From Corella eumyota (lineage: Eukaryota > Chordata > Ascidiacea > Phlebobranchia > Corellidae): a stretch of DNA of 64,000 nucleotides. The first letter of the stretch is position 1. Each line of letters begins with the position of its first letter. Below, piece by piece: positions 52,433 to 64,000 of the stretch. Under the pieces are notes generated by a model that was given only the letters and a program-made list of their open reading frames with translations, was not told the DNA's origin and searched no databases. The translations under genes were made by a program, and so were the position numbers. Location: contig OY720098.1 in the NCBI GenBank assembly GCA_963082875.1, positions 8,122,001 through 8,186,000 of the forward strand, read 5' to 3'.

Positions 52433-54866
52433 GCCTAACTAACATTCAAGATAAAACATTTCGCGAAAATTTTCAGTAAAACAAAAGTTTGAGGTAATTT
52501 TTATTTTGATTTTCATTATATTTTTGGCCAATGATATTGCATACAAATTTTTTGAAAAAAAATCAAAAATTTTAAATCGAAAAATAATTGTTGTGTTAGA
52601 ACCGCACAGGTCCAATTACCGTGTTTACAAAATATTTTTCAAAAATATTAATATTCATAAAAGTTATAAAACTTTTATTAAAAATTTATGAAATCTCAAA
52701 ACCTAAAATTTTGTATTTTATTAGACGCGTATTGGCCTAACTAACAATCAAGATAAAACATTTCGCGAAAATTTTCAGTAAAACAAAAGTTTGAGGTAAT
52801 TTTTATTTTGGTTTTCATTAGGTCACGTGATATTTTTGGCCAATGATATTGCATACAAATTTTTTGAAAAAAAATAAAAATTTTAAATCGAAAAATAATT
52901 GTTGTGTTAGAACCGCACAGGTCCAATTACCGTGTTTACAAAATATTTTTCGAAAATATTAATATTCATAAAAGTTATGAAACTTTTATTAAAAATTTAT
53001 GAAATCTCAAAACCTAAAATTTTGTATTTTATTAGACGCGCATTGGCCTAACTAACATTCAAGATAAAATATTTCGCAAAAATTTTTAGTAAAACAAAAG
53101 TTTAAGGTAATTTTTATTTTGGTTTTCATTATATTTTTGGCCAATGATATTGCATACAAATTTTTTGAAAAAAAATAAAAAATTTTAAATCGAAAAATAA
53201 TTGTTGTGTTAGAACCGCACAGGTCCAATCACCGTGTTTACAAAATATTTTTCGAAAATATTAATATTCATAAAAGTTATAAAACTTTTATTAAAAATTT
53301 ATGAAATCTCAAAACCTAAAATTTTGTATTTTATTAGACGCGCATTGGCCTAACTACCATTCAAGATAAAACATTTCGCGAAAATTTTCAGTAAAACAAA
53401 AGTTTGAGGTAATTTTTATTTTGATTTTCATTATATTTTTGGCCAATGATATTGCATACAAATTTTTTGAAAAAAAATCAAAAATTTTAAATCGAAAAAT
53501 AATTGTTGTGTTAGAACCGCACAGGTCCAATTACCGTGTTTACAAAATATTTTTCGAAAATATTAATATTCATAAAAGTTATGAAACTTTTATTAAAAAT
53601 TTATGAAATCTCAAAACCTAAAATTTTGTATTTTATTAGACGCGCATTGGCCTAACTAACATTCAAGATAAAACATTTCGGAAAAATTTTCAGTAAAACA
53701 AAAGTTTGAGGTAATTTTTATTTTGGTTTTCATTATATTTTTGGCTAATGATATTGCATACAAATTTTTTGAAAAAAAATAAAAAATTTTAAATCGAAAA
53801 ATAATTGTTGTGTTAGAACCGCACAGGTCCAATCACCGTGTTTACAAAATATTTTTCGAAAATATTAATATTCATAAAAGTTATGAAACTTTTATTAAAA
53901 ATTTATGAAATCTCAAAACCTAAAATTTTGTATTTTATTAGACGCGCATTGGCCTAACTAACATTCAAGATAAAACATTTCGCGAAAATTTTCAGTAAAA
54001 CAAAAGTTTGAGGTAATTTTTATTTTGATTTTCATTATATTTTTGGCCAATGATATTGCATACAAATTTTTTGAAAAAAAATCAAAAATTTTAAATCGAA
54101 AAATAATTGTTGTGTTAGAACCGCACAGGTCCAATTACCGTGTTTACAAAATATTTTTCAAAAATATTAATATTCATAAAAGTTATAAAACTTTTATTAA
54201 AAATTTATGAAATCTCAAAACCTAAAATTTTGTATTTTATTAGACGCGTATTGGCCTAACTAACAATCAAGATAAAACATTTCGCGAAAATTTTCAGTAA
54301 AACAAAAGTTTGAGGTAATTTTTATTTTGGTTTTCATTAGGTCACGTGATATTTTTGGCCAATGATATTGCATACAAATTTTTTGAAAAAAAATAAAAAT
54401 TTTAAATCGAAAAATAATTGTTGTGTTAGAACCGCACAGGTCCAATTACCGTGTTTACAAAATATTTTTCGAAAATATTAATATTCATAAAAGTTATGAA
54501 ACTTTTATTAAAAATTTATGAAATCTCAAAACCTAAAATTTTGTATTTTATTAGACGCGCATTGGCCTAACTAACATTCAAGATAAAATATTTCGCAAAA
54601 ATTTTTAGTAAAACAAAAGTTTAAGGTAATTTTTATTTTGGTTTTCATTATATTTTTGGCCAATGATATTGCATACAAATTTTTTGAAAAAAAATAAAAA
54701 ATTTTAAATCGAAAAATAATTGTTGTGTTAGAACCGCACAGGTCCAATCACCGTGTTTACAAAATATTTTTCGAAAATATTAATATTCATAAAAGTTATA
54801 AAACTTTTATTAAAAATTTATGAAATCTCAAAACCTAAAATTTTGTATTTTATTAGACGCGCATTG
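51828..54866. repeat. 5-mer higher-order repeat, two tandem copies of 1519 bp
   Basis: 51828-53347 and 53347-54866 each hold five monomers of 302, 302, 302, 311 and 302 bp with the same variant sites in the same order. Equivalent landmarks are spaced 1519 bp throughout. The first two monomers are the 2-mer repeat above, so the repeat levels are nested. Confidence 0.88.
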
Positions 54867-56096
54867 GCCTAACTAACATTCAAGATAAAACATTTCGCGA
54901 AAATTTTCAGTAAAACAAAAGTTTGAGGTAATTTTTATTTTGGTTTTCATTGGGTCACGTGATATTTTTGGCCAATGATATTGCATACAAATTTTTTGAA
55001 AAAAAATAAAAATTTTAAATCGAAAAATAATTGTTGTGTTAGAACCGCACAGGTCCAATTAACGTGTTTACAAAATATTTTTCGAAAATATTAATATTCA
55101 TAAAAGTTATGAAACTTTTATTAAAAATTTATGAAATCTCAAAATCTGAAATTTTATATTTAATTAGGCGCGCATTGGCCTAACTAACATTCAAGATAAA
55201 ACATTTCGCGAAAATTTTGAGTAGAACAAAAGTTTGAGATAATTTTTATTTTGGATTTAATTAGGTCACGTTATATTTTTGGCCAATTTGCATACAAATT
55301 TTTTGAAAAAAAATAAAAAATTTTAAATCGAAAAATAATTGTTGTGTTGGAACCGCACAGGTCCAATTACCGTGTTTACATAATATTTTTCAAAAATATT
55401 AGTATTCATAAAAGTTATAAAACTTTTATTAAAAATTTATGAAATCTCAAAACCTAAAATTTTGTATTTTATTAGACGCGCATTGGCCTAACTAACATTC
55501 AAGATAAAACATTTCGCGAAAATTTTTAGTAAAACAAAAGTTTGAGGTGATTTTTATTTTGGGTTTAATTAGGTCACGTGATATTTTTGGCCAATGATAT
55601 TGCATACAAATTTTAAAAAAATAAATAAAAAATTTTAAATCGAAAAATAATTGTTGTGTTAGAACCGCATAGGTCCAATTGCCGTTTTTACAAAATATTA
55701 ATATTCATAAAAGTTATAAAACTTTTATTAAAAATTTATGAAATCTCAAAACCTAAAATTTTGTATTTTATTAGACGTGCATTAGCCTAACTAACATTCA
55801 AGATAAAATATTTTGCGAAAATTTTCAGTAAAACAAAAGTATGAGGTAATTTTTATTTTGGTTTTCATTAGGTCACGTGATATTTTTTGCCAATGAGATT
55901 GCATACAAATTTTATAAAAAAAAATAAAAAATTTTAAATCAAAAAATAATTGTTGTGTTAGAACCGCACAGGTCCAATTACCGTGTTTACAATATATTTT
56001 TCGAAAATATTAATATTCATAAAAGTTATGAAACTTTTATTAAAAATTTATGAAATCTCAAAACCTAAAATTTTGTATTTTATTAGACGCGCATTG
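54866..56096. repeat. long-monomer block with a relative at 60987-62230
   Basis: Four monomers that share rare variants in the same order with 60987-62230: CAAAATCTGAAATTT, GTCACGTTATATTTT, GCATAGGTCCAATTGCCG, and a unit with AATGAGATTGCAT plus AAATCAAAAAATAA. Small indels separate the copies. Confidence 0.75.
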
Positions 56097-59000
56097 GCCT
56101 AAATAACATTTAAGATAAAACATTTTGCGAAAATTTTCAGTAAAACAAAAGTATGAGGTAATTTTTATTTTAGTTTTCATTAGGTCACGTGATATTTTTG
56201 GCCAATGAGATTGCATACAAATTTTTTGAAAAAAAATAAAAAATTTTAAATCAAAAAATAATTGTTGTGTTAGAACCGCACAGGTTCAATTACCGTGTTT
56301 ACAAAATATTTTTCGAAAATATTAATATTCATAAAAGTTATGAAACTTTTATTAAAAATTTATGAAATCTCAAAACCTAAAATTTTGTATTTTATTAGAC
56401 GCGCATTGGCCTAAATAACATTTAAGATAAAACATTTTGCGAAAATTTTCAGTAAAACAAAAGTTTGAGGTAATTTTTATTTTGGGTTTAATTAGGTCAC
56501 GTAATATTTTTGGCCAATGATATTGCATACAAATTTTTTTTTAAAAAATAACAAATTTTAAATCAAAAAATAATTGTTGTGTTAGAACCGCACAGGTCCA
56601 ATTACCGTGTTTACAAAATATTTTTCGAAAATATTAATATTCATAAAAGTTATGAAACTTTTATTAAAAATTTATGAAATCTCAAAACCTAAAATTTTGT
56701 ATTTTATTAGACGCGCATTGGCCTAAATAACATTCAAGATAAAACATTTTGCGAAAATTTTCAGTAAAACAATAGTTCGAGGTAATTTTTATTTTGGGTT
56801 TATTTAGGTCACGTGATATTTTTGGCCAATGATATTGCATACAAATTTTTTTTTTTAAAATAAAAATTTTAAATCGAAAAATAATTGTTGTGTTAAAACC
56901 GCACAGGTCCAATTACCGTGTTTACAAAATATTTTTCAAAAATATTAATATTCATAAAAGTTATGAAACTTTTATTAAAAATTTATGAAATTTCAAAACC
57001 TAAAATTTTGTATTTTATTAGACGCGCATTGGCCTAACTAACATTCAAGATAAAACATTTCGCGAAAATTTTCAGTAAAACAAAAGTTTGAGGTAATTTT
57101 TATTTTGGTTTTAATTAGGTCACGTGATATTTTTGGCCAATGATATTGCATACAAATTTTTTGAAAAAAAATAAAAATTTTAAATCGAAAAATAATTGTT
57201 GTGTTAGAACCACACAGGTCCAATTACCGTGTTTACAAAATATTTTTCGAAAATATTAATGTTCATAAAAGTTATGAAACTTTTATTAAAAATTTATGAA
57301 ATCTCAAAATCTAAAATTTTATATTTAATTAGGCGCGCATTGGCCTAATTAACATTCAAGATAAAACATTTTGCAAAAATTTTGAGTAGAACAAAAGTTT
57401 GAGATAATTTTTATTTTGGGTTTAATTAGGTCACGTTATATTTTTGGCCAATTTGCATACAAATTTTTTGAAAAAAAATCAAATATTTTAAATCGAAAAA
57501 TAATTGTTGTGTTGGAACCGCACAGGTCCAATTACCGTGTTTACATAATATTTTTCAAAAATATTAATATTCATAAAAGTTATGAAACTTTTATTAAAAA
57601 TTTATGAAATCTCAAAACCTAAAATTTTGTATTTTATTAGACGCGCATTGGCCTAACTAACATTCAAGATAAAACATTTCGCGAAAATTTATAGTAAAAC
57701 AAAAGATTGAGGTAATTTTTATTTTGGGTTTAATTAGGTCACGTGACATTTTTGGCCAATAATATTGCATACAAATTTAAAAAAAAAAATAAAAAATTTT
57801 AAATCGAAAAATAATTGTTGTGTTAGAACCGCACAGGTCCAATTACCGTGTTTACAAAATATTTTTCGAAAATATTAATATTCATAAAAGTTATAAAACT
57901 TTTATTAAAAATTTATGAAATCTCAAAACCTAAAATTTTGTATTTTATTAGACGCGCATTGGCCTAACTAACATTCAAGATAAAACATTTCGCGAAAATT
58001 TTCAGCAAAACAAAAGTTTGAGGTAATTTTTATTTTGGTTTTCATTAGGTCACGTGATATTTTTGGCCAATGATATTGCATACAAATTTTTTGAAAAAAA
58101 ATAAAAATTTTAAATCGAAAAATAATTGTTGTGTTAGAACCGCACAGGTCCAATTACCGTGTTTACAAAATATTTTTCGAAAATATTAATATTCATAAAA
58201 GTTATGAAACTTTTATTAAAAATTTATGAAATCTCAAAACCTAAAATTTTGTATTTTATTAGACGCGCATTGGCCTAACTAACATTCAAGATAAAACATT
58301 CCGGAAAAATTTTCAGTAAAACAAAAGTTTGAGGTAATTTTTATTTTGGTTTTCATTATATTTTTGGCCAATGATATTGCATACAAATTTTTTGAAAAAA
58401 AATAAAAATTATTAAATCGAAAAATAATTGTTGTGTTAGAACCGCCCAGGTCCAATCACCGTGTTTACAAAATATTTTTCGAAAATATTAATATTCATAA
58501 AAGTTATGAAACTTTTATTAAAAATTTATGAAATCTCAAAACCTAAAATTTTGTATTTTATTAGACGCGCATTGGCCTAACTAACATTTAAGATAAAACA
58601 TTTCGCGAAAATCTTCAGTAAAACAAAAGTTTGAGGTAATTTTTATTTTGATTTTCATTATATTTTTGGCCAATAATATTACATACAAATTTTTTGAAAA
58701 AAAATCAAAAATTTTAAATCGAAAAATAATTGTTGTGTTAGAACCGCACAGGTCCAATTACCGTGTTTACAAAATATTTTTCAAAAATATTAATATTCAT
58801 AAAAGTTATGAAACTTTTATTAAAAATTTATGAAATCTCAAAACCTAAAATTTTGTATTTTATTAGACGCGCATTGGCCTAACTAACATTCAAGATAAAA
58901 CATTTCGCAAAATTTTTTAGTAAAACAAAAGTTTAAGGTAATTTATATTTTGGTTTTCATTATATTTTTGGCCAATGATATTGCATACAAATTTTTTAAA

Positions 59001-59177
59001 AAAAAATAAAAAATTTTAAATCGAAAAATAATTGTTGTGTTAGAACCGCACAGGTCCAATTACCGTGTTTACAAAATATTTTTCAAAAATATTAATATTC
59101 ATAAAAGTTATGAAACTTTTATTAAAAATTTATGAAATCTCAAAACCTAAAATTTTGTATTTTATTAGACGCGCATT

Positions 59178-60987
59178 GGCCTAACTAACATTCAAGATAA
59201 AACATTTCGGAAAAATTTTCAGTAAAACAAAAGTATGAGGTAATTTTTATTTTGGTTTTCATTATATTTTTGGCCAATGATATTGCATATAAATTTTTTA
59301 AAAAAAAATAAAAAATTTTAAATCGAAAAATAATTGTTGTGTTAGAACCGCACAGGTCCAATCACCGTGTTTACAAAATATTTTTCGAAAATATTAATAT
59401 TCATAAAAGTTATGAAACTTTTATTAAAAATTTATGAAAACTCAAAACCTAAAATTTTGTATTTTATTAGACGCGCATTGGCCCAACTAACATTCAAGAT
59501 AAAACATTTCGCGAAAATTTTCAGTAAAACAAAAGTTTGAGGTAATTTTTATTTTGATTTTCATTATATTTTTGGCCAATGATATTGCATACAAATTTTT
59601 TGAAAAAAAATCAAAAATTTTAAATCGAAAAATAATTGTTGTGTTAGAACCGCACAGGTCCAATCACCGTGTTTACAAAATATTTTTCAAAAATATTAAT
59701 ATTCATAAAAGTTATGAAACTTTTATTAAAAATTTATGAAATCTCAAAACCTAAAATTTTGTATTTTATTAGACGCGCATTGGCCTAACTAACATTCAAG
59801 ATAAAACATTTCGGAAAAATTTTCAGTAAAACAAAAGTTTGAGGTAATTTTTATTTTGGTTTTCATTATATTTTTGGCCAATGATATTGCATACAAATTT
59901 TTTGAAAAAAAAAAAAAATTTTAAATCGAAAAATAATTGTTGTGTTAGAACCGCACAGGTCCAATCACCGTGTTTACAAAATATTTTTCGAAAATATTAA
60001 TATTCATAAAAGTTATGAAACTTTTATTAAAAAATATGAAATCTCAAAACCTAAAATTTTGTATTTTATTAGACGCGCATTGGCCTAACTAACATTCAAG
60101 ATAAAACATTTCGGAAAAATTTTCAGTAAAACAAAAGTATGAGGTAATTTTTATTTTGGTTTTCATTATATTTTTGGCCAATGATATTGCATACAAATTT
60201 TTTAAAAAAAAATAAAAAATTTTAAATCGAAAAATAATTGTTGTGTTAGAACCGCACAGGTCCAATCACCGTGTTTACAAAATATTTTTCGAAAATATTA
60301 ATATTCATAAAAGTTATGAAACTTTTATTAAAAATTTATGAAATCTCAAAACCTAAAATTTTGTATTTTATTAGACGCGCATTGGCCTAACTAACATTCA
60401 AGATAAAACATTTCGCGAAAATTTTCAGTAAAACAAAAGTTTGAGGTAATTTTTATTTTGATTTTCATTATATTTTTGGCCAATGATATTGCATACAAAT
60501 TTTTTGAAAAAAAATCAAAAATTTTAAATCGAAAAATAATTGTTGTGTTAGAACCGCACAGGTCCAATTACCGTGTTTACAAAATATTTTTCAAAAATAT
60601 TAATATTCATAAAAGTTATGAAACTTTTATTAAAAATTTATGAAATCTCAAAACCTAAAATTTTGTATTTTATTAGACGCGCATTGGCCTAACTAACATT
60701 CAAGATAAAACATTTCGGAAAAATTTTCAGTAAAACAAAAGTTTGAGGTAATTTTTATTTTGGTTTTCATTATATTTTTGGCCAATGATATTGCATACAA
60801 ATTTTTTGAAAAAAAATAAAAAATTTTAAATCGAAAAATAATTGTTGTGTTAGAACCGCACAGGTCCAATCACCGTGTTTACAAAATATTTTTCGAAAAT
60901 ATTAATATTCATAAAAGTTATGAAACTTTTATTAAAAAATATGAAATCTCAAAACCTAAAATTTTGTATTTTATTAGACGCGCATTG
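59178..60987. repeat. 3-mer higher-order repeat, two tandem copies of about 905 bp
   Basis: 59178-60082 and 60082-60987 carry the same three-monomer order as 49715-50620. Landmarks are 904-905 bp apart. The block is made only of short monomers. Confidence 0.82.
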
Positions 60988-63169
60988 GCCTAACTAACAT
61001 TCAAGATAAAACATTTCGGAAAAATTTTCAGTAAAACAAAATTTTGAGGTAATTTTTATTTTGGTTTTCATTGGGTCACGTGATATTTTTGGCCAATGAT
61101 ATTGCATACAAATTTTTTGAAAAAAAATAAAAATTTTAAATCGAAAAATAATTGTTGTGTTAGAACCGCACAGGTCCAATTAACGTGTTTACAAAATATT
61201 TTTCGAAAATATTAATATTCATAAAAGTTATGAAACTTTTATTAAAAATTTATGAAATCTCAAAATCTGAAATTTTATATTTAATTAGGCGCGCATTGGC
61301 CTAACTAACATTCAAGATAAAACATTTCGCGAAAATTTTGAGTAGAACAAAAGTTTGAGATAATTTTTATTTTGGATTTAATTAGGTCACGTTATATTTT
61401 TGGCCAATTTGCATACAAATTTTTTGAAAAAAAATTAAAAATTTTAAATCGAAAAATAATTGTTGTGTTAGAACCGCACAGGTCCAATTACCGTGTTTAC
61501 AAAATATTTTTCGAAAATATTAATATTCATAAAAGTTATGAAACTTTTATTAAAAATTTATGAAATCTCAAAACCTAAAATTTTGTATTTTATTAGACGC
61601 GCATTGGCCTAAATAACATTCAAGATAAAACATTTTGCGAAAATTTTCAGTAAAACAATAGTTTGAGGTAATTTTTATTTTGGGTTTAATTAGGTCACGT
61701 GATATTTTTGGCCAATGATATTGCATACAAATTTAAAAAAAATAAATAAAAAATTTTAAATCGAAAAATAATTGTTGTGTTAGAACCGCATAGGTCCAAT
61801 TGCCGTTTTTACAAAATATTTTTCGAAAATATTAATATTCATAAAAGTTATAAAACTTTTATTAAAAATTTATGAAATCTCAAAACCTAAAATTTTGTAT
61901 TTTATTAGACGTGCATTAGCCTAACTAACATTCAAGATAAAACATTTTGCGAAAATTTTCAGTAAAACAAAAGTATGAGGTAATTTTTATTTTGGTTTTC
62001 ATTAGGTCACGTGATATTTTTGGCCAATGAGATTGCATACAAATTTTATAAAAAAAAATAAAAAATTTTAAATCAAAAAATAATTGTTGTGTTAGAACCG
62101 CACAGGTCCAATTACCGTGTTTACAAAATATTTTTCGAAAATATTAATATTCATAAAAGTTATGAAACTTTTATTAAAAATTTATGAAATCTCAAAACCT
62201 AAAATTTTGTATTTTATTAGACGCGCATTGGCCTAAATAACATTCAAGATAAAACATTTTGCGAAAATTTTCAGTAAAACAATAGTTCGAGGTAATTTTT
62301 ATTTTGGGTTTATTTAGGTCACGTGATATTTTTGGCCAATGATATTGCATACAAATTTTATAAAAAAAAATAAAAAATTTTAAATCGAAAAATAATTGTT
62401 GTGTTAAAACCGCACAGGTCCAATTACCGTGTTTACAAAATATTTTTCGAAAATATTAATATTCATAAAAGTTATGAAATTTTTATTAAAAATTTATGAA
62501 ATCTCAAAATCTGGAATTTTGTATTTTATTAGACGCGCATTAGCCTAACTAACATTCAAGATAAAACATTTCGCGAAAATTTTCAGTAAAACAAAAGTTT
62601 GAGGCAATTTTTATTTTGGTTTTCATTGGGTCACGTGATATTTTTGGCCAATGATATTGCATACAAATTTTTTGAAAAAAATTAAAAATTTTAAATCGAA
62701 AAATAATTGTTGTGTTAGAACCGCACAGGTCCAATTACCGTGTTTACATAATATTTTTCAAAAATATTAATATTCATAATAGTTATAAAACTTTTATTAA
62801 AAATTTATGAAATCTCAAAATCTGAAATTTTATATTTAATTAGGCGCGCATTGGCCTAACTAACATTCAAGATAAAACATTTTGCAAAAATTTTAAGTAG
62901 AACAAAAGTTTGAGATAATTTTTATTTTGGGTTTAATTAGGTCACGTTATATTTTTGGCCAATAAATAATATTGCATACAAATTTTTTGAAAAAAAAGAA
63001 AAACATTTTAAATCGAAAAATAATTGTTGTGTTAGAACCGCACAGGTCCAATTACCGTGTTTACAAAATATTTTTCGAAAATATTAATATTCATAATAGT
63101 TATAAAACTTTTATTAAAAATTTATGAAATCTCAAAACCTAAAATTTTGTATTTTATTAGACGCGCATT

Positions 63170-64000
63170 GGCCTAACTAACATTCAAGATAAAACATTTC
63201 GCGAAAATTTTCAGTAAAACAAAAGTTTGAGGCAATTTTTATTTTGGTTTTCATCAGGTCACGTGATATTTTTGGCCAATGATATTGCATACAAATTTTT
63301 TGAAAAAAAATTAAAAATTTTGAATCGAAAAATAATTGTTGTGTTAGAACCGCACAGGTCCAATTGCGGTGTTTACAAAATATTTTTCGAAAATATTAAT
63401 ATTCATAAAAGTTATAAAACTTTTATTAAAAATTTATAAAATCTTAAAACCTAAAATTTTGTATTTTATTAGACGCGCATTGGCCTAACTAACATTCAAG
63501 ATAAAACATTTTGCGAAATTTTTTATTAAAACGAAAATTTGAGGTAATTTTTATTTTGGGTTTAATTTGGTCACGTGATATTTTGGCCAATGATATTGCA
63601 TACAAATTTTTTGAAAAAAAATTAAAAATTTTGAATCGAAAAATAATTGTTGTGTTAGAACCGCACAGGTCCAATTGCCGTGTTTACAAAATATTTTTCG
63701 AAAATATTAATATTCATAAAAGTTATAAAACTTTTATTAAAAATTTATAAAATCTCAAAACCTAAAATTTTGTATTTTATTAGACGCGCATTGGCCTAAC
63801 TAACATTCAAGATAAAACATTTTGCGAAATTTTTTATTAAAACGAAAATTTGAGGTAATTTTTATTTTGGGTTTAATTTGGTCACGTGATATTTTGGCCA
63901 ATGATATTGCATACAAATTTTTTGAAAAAAAATAAAAAATTTTAAATCGAAAAATAATTGTTGTGTTAGAACCGCACAGGTCCAATTACCGTGTTTATAT
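63170..64000. repeat. right-most satellite monomers with a private variant
   Basis: The last three monomers share TTGAATCGAAAAATAA or AATTTATAAAATC. The units beginning at 63482 and 63793 are almost identical over more than 150 bp, including GCGAAATTTTTTATTAAAACG. This marks a recent local duplication at the window edge. Confidence 0.75.

Larger units (their letters stand above)
46624..64000. repeat. satellite DNA array, about 56 monomers of 302 or 311 bp, open at the right edge
   Basis: Head-to-tail copies of one AT-rich unit run from 46624 past the window end. Using the string ATTGGCCTAA as anchor I count 56 full monomers plus 207 bp. Spacing is mostly 302 or 311-312 bp, with a few at 299-301, 308 and 317. 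The two classes differ mainly by GGTCACGTGA, present in about 30 long monomers (often slightly mutated) and missing in about 26 short ones. Other constant parts are AACCGCACAGGTCCAAT, TTTGGCCAATGATATTGCAT, TTTCGCGAAA (often TTTCGGAAAA), and an AAAAGTT-ATGA-AACTTTT hairpin. The first monomer is visibly more diverged, as expected at an array edge. Short open frames recur in the monomers on both strands but change with the variant; I do not regard them as coding. No transposon ends, LTR-like features or tRNA/5S similarity are seen. Confidence 0.97.

Noticed and set aside
46942-63985. Recurrent open frames of about 61 codons on both strands in the satellite
   Set aside because: They are one stretch of the monomer read again and again. 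They break in monomers of other variants, the monomer lengths are not multiples of three, both strands are open at the same place, and there is no start or splice context.
46624-64000. CRISPR array, LTR element or tandem coding gene family
   Set aside because: There are no unique spacers between repeats, no terminal repeats or element genes, and no coding frame conserved over all monomers. Plain satellite DNA explains it.

Overview
The window is visibly AT-rich animal nuclear DNA. It has many small introns with T-rich acceptors, and five bilaterian-type genes plus the tail of a sixth, all on the + strand. Gene families, tight spacing and short introns suggest an invertebrate deuterostome, most likely an ascidian tunicate. 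That assignment is an inference from gene style; no species marker is visible.

Layout. 1-145: last coding exon of an unrecognised gene. 290-1930: a very short polyhomeotic-like Polycomb gene (HD1, FCS zinc finger, SAM). 4014-11942: one Grb7/10/14-family adaptor gene (RA, PH, BPS, SH2). 12794-13846: mitochondrial ribosomal protein mL42 (MRPL42). 14117-21547: TIMELESS, the replication-fork protein, in 30 exons. 21548-28340: non-coding apart from a small minus-strand open frame of uncertain status. 28341-44600: a phospholipase C-like (PLCL/PRIP) gene with two alternative first coding regions, the second inside a large intron at 35786. 44601-46623: AT-rich spacer. 46624 to the right edge: a satellite array of about 56 monomers in two length classes (about 302 and 311 bp) with clear higher-order repeats. 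It runs off the window.

Exon models were built by hand. I joined open frames across GT/AG junctions, required the phase to be kept, and compared the protein with what I remember of the vertebrate families. All five full models close in frame (306, 587, 152, 1195 and 1289/1529 aa).

Points that stand out: the PLC-like protein keeps the X-domain catalytic residues that its vertebrate PRIP relatives have lost; the PLCL locus has a probable internal promoter rich in palindromic CRE and E-box motifs; the Polycomb protein is minimal and AT-hook-bearing; and the satellite monomer exists with and without a 10-bp CACGTG insert, organised into nested 2-, 3- and 5-mer higher-order repeats. The genes do not form one pathway (chromatin, receptor signalling, mitochondrial translation, replication, phosphoinositide signalling). 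Their same-strand, closely spaced order is the only link I can see.
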